From Collinsella aerofaciens (GTDB taxonomy: Bacteria; Actinomycetota; Coriobacteriia; Coriobacteriales; Coriobacteriaceae): 64,000 bases of DNA. Both the position numbers and the translations under genes were made by a program. Under the pieces are notes generated by a model that had not been told where the DNA came from, did no database searches, and saw nothing but the letters and a program-made list of their open reading frames with translations. The stretch spans positions 42,602-106,601 of the forward strand of contig NZ_CAAKNY010000053.1 in assembly GCF_901212495.1 (NCBI RefSeq), written 5' to 3'. The first letter of the stretch is position 1; each line of letters begins with the position of its first letter. Shown here piece by piece: positions 24,476-32,814 of the stretch.

Positions 24476-25216
24476 TTAGGCAAACATGACCTGGTCGAAG
24501 GTGTAGAAGCCGGGGTCGCGGGTGACGAGCTTCTGGGCGGCGGCCAGGGCGCCGTTGACAAAGATCTGGCGGCTCGTGGCACGGTGTGTGAGCGTGACCT
24601 CCTCGTCCTGGCCAAAGAAGCTCACCTCGTGCACGCCGGCGACGGTGCCGCCGCGCAGCGAGTGCATACCGATCTCCTTGGGGTCGCGCGCGCCGCACAT
24701 GCCCTCGCGGCCATAGACGGGGTGGTAACCTGCCTCGGGCTCGGCCTCAACTACGGCGTCGAGCAGCAACTTGGCAGTGCCGCTGGGGGCGTCAACCTTT
24801 TGGTTGTGGTGCGTCTCGACAATCTCGCAGTCAAAGCCGGGCAGCTCGCGTGTGGTCTGTGCTACCAGATGACGCAGGGCTGCGATACCGATGGAGTAAT
24901 TGCCGGAGTGCATGACGCGGGCGTTCTGACCCAGCTCACGCAGGCGGTCCATCTGATCGGGTGTGTAGCCCGTGGTGCCGGAAACGAGTGCGGCACCCGT
25001 GCGCTCGACATAGGCGACGACGGCATCGAAGGCCGCAACGTTCGAGAAGTCGATGATGACGTCGGCTGCCGGTGCGCTCTCGAGCTCGGACAGATCAAAA
25101 CCGATCTGGGTGACGATATCAAAAACGGGCTGACCGGCGGCGTCGACAACGCCCTCGGCGGTGGTGCGGATGAGCGAGCCCATGCGGCCCGTTCCCATAA
25201 TGACGGTCTTAATCAA
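24476..25216 (-). CDS. dapB: 4-hydroxy-tetrahydrodipicolinate reductase
   Basis: 246 aa, second enzyme of the DAP branch, NAD(P)H-dependent. The GTGRMGSLI nucleotide loop, DFSNVAAF, SGTTGY, the catalytic HHNQKVDAPSGTA (with Lys) and EVSFFGQDEEVTLTHRA are all present. The start appears to be TTG (25214-25216), overlapping the end of the dapA frame by eight bases, so translation is coupled; the first ATG would remove the first strand. Complete and expected to be active. Confidence 0.93.
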   Translation of the reverse strand: MIKTVIMGTGRMGSLIRTTAEGVVDAAGQPVFDIVTQIGFDLSELESAPAADVIIDFSNVAAFDAVVAYVERTGAALVSGTTGYTPDQMDRLRELGQNARVMHSGNYSIGIAALRHLVAQTTRELPGFDCEIVETHHNQKVDAPSGTAKLLLDAVVEAEPEAGYHPVYGREGMCGARDPKEIGMHSLRGGTVAGVHEVSFFGQDEEVTLTHRATSRQIFVNGALAAAQKLVTRDPGFYTFDQVMFA

Positions 25217-26099
25217 GCAGACCAGCTCCCTTCAGAGCATCGGTAAGTGCAGCGCGCGTGTCGTTGGCCATGGGGCATAGCGGCATGCGGTAGTTTGCCT
25301 CGATCATACCCATCTGAGCGAGCGCTTCTTTAACGGGGATGGGGTTGACCTCACTAAAGAGGGCGTTGATGAGCGGCTGGCCGGCAATTTGGATGTCGCG
25401 GGCACGTGCCACGTCACCGTCCAGATAGGCACGGCACATGTCATGCACGAGCTGCGGCTGAACGTCGGCCCACACGCTGATGGTGCCCGAGGCGCCCAGG
25501 CTCATGAGCGGCACGGTGAGCGCGTCCTCGCCCGAGTACATGCGGAAGTCGTCGGACAGCAGGTGGGCAATCTTGGCCGCGTAGGCGACGTTGCCCGAGG
25601 CTTCCTTGATACCCATGATGTTGGGGTGTGCGGCCAAGCGCTCTACGTTGCGCTCGCTGATGCTGCAGCCGCAGCGGCCGGGGATGTTGTACAGGATGCA
25701 GGGGATGTCCACGGCGTCGGCGACGGTCTTAAAGTGCCGATAGATACCCTCTTCATTGGACTTGTTGTAGTAGGGGGTGATGAGCAGTAGGCCGTCGGCT
25801 CCCAGGCCCTGGTAGGTGAGCGACTTGGTGAGCATGGTCTGCGTCGAGTTGGAGCCCGAGCCGGCAATGACGGGGACGCGGCCTGCAACCTGCTTGACCA
25901 CGGCGGCGACAACGGAGTTGTCCTCGTCATCGGTCATCGTGGCGCTCTCGCCGGTGGTGCCCAGGGTGAGGATGGCGTCGGTGCCGTTTTGCAGGTGGAA
26001 ATCGATAAGGCGCTCGAGCGCGTCAAAGTCGACACTGCCGTCCTTTTTAAATGGTGTGACGAGGGCGACGATAGAGCCCTCGAGGTTGCGGACATCCAT
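25209..26099 (-). CDS. dapA: 4-hydroxy-tetrahydrodipicolinate synthase from an internal start of the fused frame
   Basis: AAGGAG (26106-26111) lies six bases before an in-frame ATG (26097-26099), the spacing of a strong start. Translation from there gives a normal 296-aa DapA beginning MDVRNLEGSIVALVTPF, which condenses pyruvate with aspartate semialdehyde. The enzyme may therefore exist alone as well as fused to LysA, or only alone if ribosomes rarely read through. The frame itself shows no stop in the 13 codons before this ATG. Confidence 0.8.
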   Translation of the reverse strand: MDVRNLEGSIVALVTPFKKDGSVDFDALERLIDFHLQNGTDAILTLGTTGESATMTDDEDNSVVAAVVKQVAGRVPVIAGSGSNSTQTMLTKSLTYQGLGADGLLLITPYYNKSNEEGIYRHFKTVADAVDIPCILYNIPGRCGCSISERNVERLAAHPNIMGIKEASGNVAYAAKIAHLLSDDFRMYSGEDALTVPLMSLGASGTISVWADVQPQLVHDMCRAYLDGDVARARDIQIAGQPLINALFSEVNPIPVKEALAQMGMIEANYRMPLCPMANDTRAALTDALKGAGLLD

Positions 26100-27518
26100 A
26101 TTCTTCTCCTTCGCTTCTGCGATCTGGATGCGTTTGTTCCATTGGGCGGCAATGGCCAGGCGTTCGTCCTGGGCGCGACGACGGGCGCTTTCGGCGCGCG
26201 ACTTTGCCAGCAGCTCGCGGCCGCACGGCAACACGTCGAGCGTGGCAAAGTAGTCGCCCGGGCGCTCGGCGCGACGAATGAGGTCTGCCGAGCCGTCGGG
26301 GCGCAGCAATACCTCGGCGGAGCGCAGGCGGCCGTTGTAGTTGTAGCCCATGGAGTAGCCATGCGCGCCGGTATCGTGGATCACGAGCACATCACCCATG
26401 TCAATCTGCGGCATCTCGCGGTCGATGGCGAACTTATCGTTGTTCTCGCACAAGTTGCCCGTGATGTCATACGTGTTCGTGACCGGTGCTGCGGTCTTGT
26501 CAGGGCCACCCGGCTGTCCCATCACCGTAATGTGGTGGTAGGCACCATACATAGCGGGACGAATGAGGTCGACGGCGCTTGCGTCCACGCCGATATAGTC
26601 CTTGTAGATCTGCTTCTCGTGGATGGCCTTGGTGACCAGGCAGCCGTAGGGGCCTATCATAAAGCGACCCATCTCGGTGCAGATGGCCACATCGCTCATG
26701 CCGGCGGGGACCAGAATCTCGTCGTAGGCTGCGTGTACGCCCTCGCCGATGGCGTGGATGTCGTTAGCCTGCTGCTCGGGTAGGTAGGGGATACCCACAC
26801 CGCCGGACAGATTGATAAAGGCGACATGTGCGCCGGTCTCGCGCTCCAGGCGCACGGCAAGCTCAAAGAGGATGCGCGCAAGCTTGGGGTAGTAGTCGTT
26901 CGTGACGGTGTTGCTGGCAAGGAAGGCATGGATGCCAAAGTCCTCGGCGCCCTTGGCCTTGAGCATGCGGAAGGCCTCGAAGAGCTGCTCGGTGGTCATG
27001 CCGTACTTGGAGTCGCCGGGGTTATCCATGATGCCGTTGGAGAGCTGGAACAGGCCGCCCGGATTAAAGCGGCAGCTGACCGTCTTGGGGATGGGCCCCG
27101 CGACGCGCTCAAAGAACTCGATGTGGCTGATGTCGTCAAAGTTGACGATGGCACCCAGCTTGTCGGCGAGCTCAAAGTCGGCAGCTGGCGTGTCGTTAGA
27201 CGAGAACATGATGTCGTGTCCCGTGATGCCCAGCGAGCGGGCAATCATGAGCTCGGTATAGCTCGAGCAATCGCAGCCGCAGCCGTATTCGTTGAGAATG
27301 GAGACGAGTGCCGGGTTGGGATTGGCCTTGACGGCAAAGTATTCCTTAAAGCCCGGGTTCCATGCAAAGGCATCGCGCACCTCTTGCATGTTGCGGCGGA
27401 TGCCCGCCTCGTCGTATAGATGAAACGGCGTGGGGAACTGCTCGACGATATGCTCGAGCGTCTCCTTGTCCACAAACGGCTGCTTAGCCGCATATGCCTC
27501 GTTGGGGGTCAATGCCAT
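25209..27518 (-). CDS. LysA-DapA fusion: diaminopimelate decarboxylase joined in frame to dihydrodipicolinate synthase
   Basis: One open frame of 769 codons with no stop between the two enzymes. Residues about 1-435 are a fold-type III PLP decarboxylase (EYFAVKANPNPALVS with the PLP lysine; CTEMGRFMIGPYG; VIHDTGAHGYSMGYNYNG). About 40 charged residues (AESARRRAQDERLAIAAQW) link to residue 474, where a complete DapA begins (LEGSIVALVTPFKKDGSVD, LGTTGESATM, YNIPGRCGCS, catalytic Lys in IMGIKEASG). So the last and first enzymes of the DAP-to-lysine branch would be one chain. An internal Met with a good ribosome site also allows separate DapA. A lysine riboswitch precedes it; dapB follows with an overlap. 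Confidence 0.85.
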   Translation of the reverse strand: MALTPNEAYAAKQPFVDKETLEHIVEQFPTPFHLYDEAGIRRNMQEVRDAFAWNPGFKEYFAVKANPNPALVSILNEYGCGCDCSSYTELMIARSLGITGHDIMFSSNDTPAADFELADKLGAIVNFDDISHIEFFERVAGPIPKTVSCRFNPGGLFQLSNGIMDNPGDSKYGMTTEQLFEAFRMLKAKGAEDFGIHAFLASNTVTNDYYPKLARILFELAVRLERETGAHVAFINLSGGVGIPYLPEQQANDIHAIGEGVHAAYDEILVPAGMSDVAICTEMGRFMIGPYGCLVTKAIHEKQIYKDYIGVDASAVDLIRPAMYGAYHHITVMGQPGGPDKTAAPVTNTYDITGNLCENNDKFAIDREMPQIDMGDVLVIHDTGAHGYSMGYNYNGRLRSAEVLLRPDGSADLIRRAERPGDYFATLDVLPCGRELLAKSRAESARRRAQDERLAIAAQWNKRIQIAEAKEKNMDVRNLEGSIVALVTPFKKDGSVDFDALERLIDFHLQNGTDAILTLGTTGESATMTDDEDNSVVAAVVKQVAGRVPVIAGSGSNSTQTMLTKSLTYQGLGADGLLLITPYYNKSNEEGIYRHFKTVADAVDIPCILYNIPGRCGCSISERNVERLAAHPNIMGIKEASGNVAYAAKIAHLLSDDFRMYSGEDALTVPLMSLGASGTISVWADVQPQLVHDMCRAYLDGDVARARDIQIAGQPLINALFSEVNPIPVKEALAQMGMIEANYRMPLCPMANDTRAALTDALKGAGLLD

Positions 27519-27586
27519 GTCCCGTAAACCTCGCTATCCAGACGGCGCCATCGGCGCATCGAATCCGCATAGCGTGGACCCAATGT

Positions 27587-27748
27587 CCGGATAGCGCTCC
27601 CGCATTGCTGCAGACAGTCCTGTGGGTGTTTCCCGCAGGCCCACCAGGCTGTTCGTGCCCGAAAAACCCAGTTCGGCGGGTTTCGCCTCCCCGCGGGGTC
27701 AAAGTCTGCCGACTCGCCCGCGGCTCTTCGTGCCCGCGCCTCTATCAA
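27587..27748 (-). promoter_or_regulatory. Lysine riboswitch (L box) upstream of lysA
   Basis: Read on the minus strand, the leader carries the lysine aptamer pattern in order. TTGATAGAGGCGCGG (P1 and the following internal loop) comes first, then AAGAGCCGCGG, GGGGAGGCGA, GCCGAA, GCCTGG, ACTGTC, and the closing GCGCTATCC. TTGATAG pairs with CTATC to form P1. The P1 3' strand (27589-27596) is also complementary to GGATAGCG at 27532-27539, just before the lysA ribosome site. That suggests control of translation start by lysine. Assignment is by consensus and order, not by covariance search. Confidence 0.75.
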
Positions 27749-27898
27749 GTGGTAAAGACCCTACCACGTTGCACTTTACCAAACAAGAGTATTCGTATAT
27801 AACGTTTAAAAAATGCAGGGATATGCTGGAAATAAGGGTGTGGCAATCTTGCGGCACAATAAGATGGCAACTGGCGCGCACCTATGAAAGGAACCTTT

Positions 27899-29086
27899 AT
27901 GACCGAGCTCCAAGAACTCCGCCGCTATCGGCGCGACTTGCACAGGATCCCGGAGCTCGACTTCGATCTTCCGCAGACTATCACCTATATTGAGGGCGTG
28001 TTGGCGCCGCTCGCCTGCGAGGTGACCCATCCGTGTCCCAGCTGCGTCTGCGCTTTCTTCGATGCCGGTACGGGCGCCGCGCGTGCTACGGCGATTCGCG
28101 CCGACATGGACGCCCTGCCCATCGCGGAGGCGACGGGTGCGGCCTTTGCCTCGACGCATTCCGGAAAGATGCACGCGTGCGGGCACGATGGACACATGGC
28201 CATGGCACTTGCCGCCGCGACGTACGTCGACCGTACGATTCGCGAGCAGCCAGGTGCCATCAAGCGCAACGTGCTCTTTGTGTTCCAGCCTGCCGAGGAG
28301 ACGACCGGTGGCGCCAAGACGGTATGCGAGAGCGGTGTATTCGAGTGCTATGGTGCCGACCGCATCTTCGGCTTCCATGTGTGGCCCGATTTGCCTGCCG
28401 GTATGTTGGCGAGCTGCCCCGGTCCGCTGCTAGCACGTTCGAGCGAGACACATGTGCACATTCACGGGACGAGTACCCATATTGCCAAGACCTACGGCGT
28501 TCCCGTTGGCGAATCGCACGATGCGGCATTGGCGGCTGCCAAGTTCTTGGTTTCCGAGCGCGAGCTCATGGACGAGTTGGGTGCCGACGAGCCCTGCATT
28601 GGTAAGTTCGGCCTGCTGCAGGCCGGTACGGTTTGCAACGCGGTGGCGGGGGAGGCCCATGTTGCCGGCAGCCTGCGCGTGTTTACGGACGGTATGTTCG
28701 ACCGTGCGCGCGAGGGCGTGCGCCGCGTGTTGGACGAGGCCTGCGCCGCAACAGGCTGTACGTACGATCTCGACTTTGCCGAGGGCTATCCGCCGGTCGA
28801 CAACGACCCCGAGCTGTTCGCTCATATTGCGCCTGCCTTGCCCGAGTTGCAACTTGTGGACGAGCCGCTGCTAATCGCCGAGGATTTCGCGTTCTATCAG
28901 CGCCATCTGCCGGGCGTGTTCTTCTTGCTGGGCACGGGCGTGCCGGAGGGTCAAGAAAACCCGAGCGATTCGGATGGCTGTCCCGCCTATGCCACGAGCG
29001 CTCTGCATACCGATACCATGCTCTTTGACGAGGAAATCCTGCTCAAAGGCCTCGACGCCTACAAACGATTGCTTTTGCTTGGTTAA
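27899..29086 (+). CDS. M20-family amidohydrolase, N-acetyl-diaminopimelate deacetylase candidate
   Basis: 395 aa M20D-type metallo-amidohydrolase. Metal and catalytic motifs are RADMDALPI, HACGHDGHMAM, FQPAEETTGGAK and the late LLIAEDFAFY; a small dimerisation domain lies between. The family removes N-acyl groups from amino acids. It is divergent from the lysA/dapA-dapB-dapH operon, whose DapH makes an acetylated intermediate, so deacetylation of N-acetyl-LL-DAP is the natural role. A general hippurate/IAA-type hydrolase remains possible. ATG at 27899 follows AAAGGA; an upstream in-frame ATG at 27884 would overlap that site. Confidence 0.85.
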   Translation: MTELQELRRYRRDLHRIPELDFDLPQTITYIEGVLAPLACEVTHPCPSCVCAFFDAGTGAARATAIRADMDALPIAEATGAAFASTHSGKMHACGHDGHMAMALAAATYVDRTIREQPGAIKRNVLFVFQPAEETTGGAKTVCESGVFECYGADRIFGFHVWPDLPAGMLASCPGPLLARSSETHVHIHGTSTHIAKTYGVPVGESHDAALAAAKFLVSERELMDELGADEPCIGKFGLLQAGTVCNAVAGEAHVAGSLRVFTDGMFDRAREGVRRVLDEACAATGCTYDLDFAEGYPPVDNDPELFAHIAPALPELQLVDEPLLIAEDFAFYQRHLPGVFFLLGTGVPEGQENPSDSDGCPAYATSALHTDTMLFDEEILLKGLDAYKRLLLLG

Positions 29087-29130
29087 TTGGCGAAGAACAC
29101 CTGCTCTAAAAAACACGAACAGACGTACGA

Positions 29131-29201
29131 TATAATAGAGATATAAGTCTATAGAAACGTTTAACGTTATTAACGTAAGGCGATACGATAATTGCATCGT
29201 A
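29131..29201 (+). promoter_or_regulatory. Promoter and dyad operator upstream of higA-like gene
   Basis: A TATAAT box is at 29131-29136. Downstream, TACGAT (29184-29189) and ATCGTA (29196-29201) form a perfect dyad 49 bases before the HigA start, a plausible autoregulatory operator. AACGTT/AACGTTA half-repeats lie between them. Confidence 0.5.
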
Positions 29202-29249
29202 ATGAGCGCTATCGGGTCTGTTTTGAGTGGAGACAGGGGACGGCTTGGA

Positions 29250-29591
29250 ATGTCGAAAACGTCGATTATCACAAGTGATGAGACTGCGTCCGATTTGCTG
29301 CCGCCGGTGACTCCTGGTGAGCTTCTCAAAGAGGAATTTCTTGTCCCTATGGGTATTTCTCAATATCGCCTTGCTAAGGAGACTGGGATTCCGGCTCAAC
29401 GCATTGGGCAGATTATCTTGGGGAGGCGTCGTGTGACGGCCGACACCGACCTTCGCCTTTGCCGCTACTTTGGCCTGACGGATGGTTATTGGCTGCGCGC
29501 CCAGATGGCGTTTGATCTCGAGGCGGAGAAGATGCGCATCGAACCGGAACTGGATAAGATCGTTCCTGTCCAGCAGGCTATCGCATTGTAG
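29250..29591 (+). CDS. HigA-type addiction-module antitoxin, no toxin partner visible
   Basis: 113 aa XRE-type HTH protein of the HigA group: LPPVTPGELLKEEFLVPMGIS, QYRLAKETGIPAQRIGQIILGRRRV, DTDLRLCRYFGLTDGYWLRAQ. HigB toxins normally lie directly upstream. Here the 160 bases upstream contain only a promoter-like box and a dyad, with no HigB-sized frame, and the downstream gene is a kinase remnant. It is thus an orphan and may regulate other genes. Confidence 0.85.
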   Translation: MSKTSIITSDETASDLLPPVTPGELLKEEFLVPMGISQYRLAKETGIPAQRIGQIILGRRRVTADTDLRLCRYFGLTDGYWLRAQMAFDLEAEKMRIEPELDKIVPVQQAIAL

Positions 29592-29734
29592 GGTTCAAAG
29601 ATGTTGAGGCTGGGGTGAAGATGAGGCGATGCCGACAATCTGCCGTTTATGGTCCGGGTGGATGCGGGTGTGGCTCGTTGCACTGCTAGCAGACGGTCGT
29701 GCAAAGTGCGTTTGCTCGACGTTTGGATAACTGC

Positions 29735-31405
29735 ATGGGCTGCAAGGAACACGACTTTGCCGCCCCGTCACTTTCGGATTACTTAAAGCAGTTGCTGCAA
29801 GAGAAGGGGCTTGAGCGTTCGCGCGTGGTGCGTATGGCCGACCTCAACGAGACCTTTGGCTATCAGATCTTTACCGGTTCGCGCAATCCGAGCCGCAATA
29901 AGGTGCTGCAGATTGCCTTTGCAATGGCGCTGTCGATGAAGGAGACCAACCGCGCCCTGACGGCTGCCGGAGTGAGCGTCCTTAACTGCAAAGATCGTCG
30001 CGATGCAATCATTATCTTTTGCATCGACCGTGGCTGTAGCCTCCAAAAGGTCAATGACGAGCTGACTGCTTCACTCGTCGAGCATTTGGCATCGCTCGAC
30101 CGCGATGAGAGCTATCGTGTGGAGCGCGTGCTCAAGCTCTCGGATGTCGAGACGACCGAACTCGTCTATTTTGAGGGCTCTGGTGGCGGGTCTCTCGGGC
30201 CCTTTGTCCGCAAGTGCATCAATGCCTCGGTGCAGATTGGCGGAGCATATGAGCGCCTGTTTGCGGCCCAACGCGCCGGTCGTCGTTTTGAGCACTTGCC
30301 CCGAATCGTCGATTGCCGCCGTATGGGCGACGAGCTTGACGTGGTGATGGAGTATGTCGAGGGCGAGACACTCGAGGCGTTGGTGGGACGCTTGGGGGCG
30401 ACGCCCGATTATGCCCGCGGGCTGTATCCCGTTTTGTGTAAAGCGGTGGGCGAGCTGCATGCTGGTTTTGCAGCTGCGGGGGAGCCGGGGTACCGGTAAT
30501 CCATCGCGACCTTAAACCTTCGAACATCATCGTGTCGGGTGTGAGATATGCCGCCGATGCCGGCATGACCTTCTCGTCGCTGGTGATTATTGACCTGGGA
30601 ATCGCGCGTGCTTGGCGCGAAGGTGCTGATGCCGATACCGTCAAGTTTGGCACGCGGCCCTACGCGCCACCCGAGCAGTATGGGTTTGGGCAGACGAGCG
30701 TCCGCAGCGATATTGACGCGCTTGGCGCGCTGCTGTTCTTTTGCCTGACGAGAACTGACCCTAAGCCGGGTCCAGAATATGCGCGAGCAATGCGAGGCGT
30801 GCGACGTCCCCGCACCGCTGACCGATGCGGTTTTCATGGCGATGGCGCGCGACCCGGCCAAGCGTTTTGCGAGTGCGGAGGCATTGGGACGGGCGGCGCG
30901 CGCGGCATACGACCTGAGTTGCCCTATGCGGCCTCCTGCGCCTGTGCCTGTTTGTACTCCGGCCTCGGAGACGGTGTTAGCGCCCCAAGGGCTCCAGAAC
31001 CCCGCAGGGATTCCTAGGCCTGCCGCCTCCGCTGCATTCGCTCTGCTTTCTCGCATTCCGGAGCCTTTGGGGCGCATTTGGAATTCGCTCGTCTGCCTCT
31101 CGCTGCTTGTATTCTTTGCCGGAAGCCACTTTGCCGTCTTTCACCCCACGGGAGCAAATCAAAGCTACCCGATGTGGCTTCTCATAATCGAGTACTTTTT
31201 CTTCGTCGATGGCCTTATGGTGCTTATGCATTTTGCGCTGCTCGACAAGCGTCGCCTTCGCCGGCGATTTATGCTGCTCGACAGCTATCGCGGCAAGAAA
31301 TTCGCGAAACTCTGGCTCAAGGCATTGGGTGTGCTGCTCCTATGCATGATCGTCATAGTTGCGGTCGCCAATGCGACCGGTGTCGTTGACACCTCCACTG
31401 CCTAA
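29735..31405 (+). pseudogene. HTH-protein kinase fusion with two compensating frameshifts
   Basis: Three overlapping frame pieces make one protein. An N-terminal HTH-like domain (SLSDYLKQLLQEKGLERSR) leads into a Hanks-type Ser/Thr kinase and then a C-terminal part with three hydrophobic helices. The catalytic core IHRDLKPSNII, VIIDLGIARA and YAPPEQYG sits in a different frame (about 30490-30775) from the parts before and after. The first shift falls at the G-runs near 30478-30490, the second near 30765-30775. Either the gene is broken, the runs vary by phase, or two single-base errors are present. If whole, it would be a membrane-bound regulatory kinase. Confidence 0.75.
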
Positions 31406-31410
31406 AAGAA

Positions 31411-31434
31411 AAGGGGCCCCGTTTGGGGCCCCTT
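31411..31434. terminator. Bidirectional terminator
   Basis: AAGGGGCCCC pairs with GGGGCCCCTT around a GTTT loop, with A- and T-rich flanks, between the kinase remnant (+) and the secreted coiled-coil gene (-). Confidence 0.8.
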
Positions 31435-31445
31435 TGCAGGTGCAC

Positions 31446-32579
31446 TTAAATACGGTTCATTTGATTGGCGACCTTGTTGTACCAGTCCTGCCACGTGGGC
31501 GGGCAGTACTTCTTGGCGGCTGCCGGGGTAAGCGTGGAGCCATAGTTGGCACCCAGGTAGGCAACGTGGGCGGAGACAGCCTCGCTCCAGCTGCCAAAGC
31601 TACGCCAACCACCGCCGCGGGCACTCCAGCCCCAGGCGTTATAGGAGCCGGCGCAATAGAGGCCCTTGCTGCTCTCGATGCAGGCGATGGCGGGGGACCA
31701 ACGGGGATCGACGCCGGTATTCCAGGCGGCGACGGCAAAGTTATAGCCCTGACCTGCCATAGGGGAACCGGCGAGGTAGCTGTCGATGCGGCTCGTCCAC
31801 TCGTTAACGAACGAGTCGTAATCGGAATTGCCGGTATTGGAGTTGCTCGGCGTAGTGTCGATGGTGGTGTTGGCGTTATTTGCTTGGCTATTGGAGTTAT
31901 TGCCACTCACGCCGGTACCCGAGAGCTTCTCGGCGGCAGCGGCTTTGTCGGCTTCGAGCTTAGCCAGTTCGGCGGCATTTTCCTGCTCGGCCTTCGCTTG
32001 CGCCTCGTTGCGGAGCTGCTGTGCCTGCACCAGCGCGTCCTCGGCATTCTTTTGCTCGCCCTCGAGCTGAGACTTGGCCTGTTCGAGCTCGGTTTTGTTC
32101 TGCTCGAGCTCGGTCTGCATCTTGTTAAGCTCTTCGATCTCGTCGACGCTCGAGCTTGTAATCTGGTTGGTGTATTTGCAGGTGGTGATAAAGTCCCCCA
32201 AGCTCTGCGTGTTCACCAGGAAGCTCACGATGGGGCTGGTGCCCTTCTGGTACTTATACAGATCGCGCATGGCGGAGCTCGCCTTGGCCTGCTGCTCGGG
32301 TAGCTCGGCCTCAATCTTATCGATGTTCGCCTCATTGGAGTCGATCTGCTTTTGCAGATCCTCGAGCTTGGTTCGGGCGTCGTTGTAGGCGCTCGTAGCG
32401 TCCTCGATTTTCTTTTGGGCGGCGGAAAGCTGATCCTGCGTTGCCTGCGAGGCGGCATAGGCCGCGACGGGGGAGAGCATCGGCGTGGCCGTCAGCGTGA
32501 CGGCGAGCGCGGCGCTCGTGATGATACGAGCCGGCTTCGACGCGACGAGCGCTGCGATGCGATGGTTCGAATGCTGCAT
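31446..32579 (-). CDS. Secreted coiled-coil protein with C-terminal lysozyme-like domain
   Basis: 377 aa. A signal peptide ends near residue 43 (ITSAALAVTLTATPMLSPVA, then AYA|ASQ). Residues about 45-200 form a coiled coil of the CwlO/PcsB type (QLSAAQKKIEDATSAYNDA, QKQIDSNEANIDKIEAELP). A Ser/Asn-rich linker leads to a C-terminal domain of about 110 residues (WNTGVDPRWSPAIACIESS, YNAWGWSARGGGWRSFGSW). That domain has the look of a transglycosylase/lysozyme fold, with a Glu in the ACIES segment. It would act on peptidoglycan at division sites. Start ATG at 32577-32579 follows AGAGGGA. The upstream palindrome (32642-32689) may control it. Confidence 0.8.
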   Translation of the reverse strand: MQHSNHRIAALVASKPARIITSAALAVTLTATPMLSPVAAYAASQATQDQLSAAQKKIEDATSAYNDARTKLEDLQKQIDSNEANIDKIEAELPEQQAKASSAMRDLYKYQKGTSPIVSFLVNTQSLGDFITTCKYTNQITSSSVDEIEELNKMQTELEQNKTELEQAKSQLEGEQKNAEDALVQAQQLRNEAQAKAEQENAAELAKLEADKAAAAEKLSGTGVSGNNSNSQANNANTTIDTTPSNSNTGNSDYDSFVNEWTSRIDSYLAGSPMAGQGYNFAVAAWNTGVDPRWSPAIACIESSKGLYCAGSYNAWGWSARGGGWRSFGSWSEAVSAHVAYLGANYGSTLTPAAAKKYCPPTWQDWYNKVANQMNRI

Positions 32580-32641
32580 CCAGTCCCTCTGCAATCAATC
32601 GTAGGTTAATTGGTCGAGGTGTATTCTACTACTGCTTTCGA

Positions 32642-32689
32642 CCTCAACTTGAACCTTAAAGGTTCTAAAGGGTCAAGTTGAACTTGAGG
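32642..32689. promoter_or_regulatory. Nested palindrome upstream of the secreted coiled-coil gene
   Basis: GAACCTTAAAGGTTC is perfectly symmetric (32651-32665) and is flanked by the opposed copies TCAACTTGA and TCAAGTTGA. The composition and spacing recall operators of MerR-type activators, but no such regulator is next to it. Confidence 0.4.
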
Positions 32690-32814
32690 CTTTGGCCTTG
32701 ACCTGCGGGAACGGTGAATTGTTGAGAAACCATAGAGTTCAACTTTAACGTTACGGCACCCTGTTGCAACGGGATTCTTAGTTGTAAAAGCTATCTCAAC
32801 GTGGGGTTTTGCAA

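Noticed and set aside
23873..25246. Long plus-strand frame opposite dapH and dapB
   Set aside because: Spans the intergenic boundary of two real minus-strand genes and encodes a His/Asp/Gly/Val-rich shadow.
27519..27900. T-box or SRP/RNase P RNA in the lysA leader
   Set aside because: No T-box AGGGTGG-type sequence and no SRP or RNase P core; the lysine aptamer order explains the conserved blocks better.
29087..29249. A HigB toxin gene upstream of higA
   Set aside because: No open frame of suitable length in any frame; stops are frequent in this AT-rich stretch.
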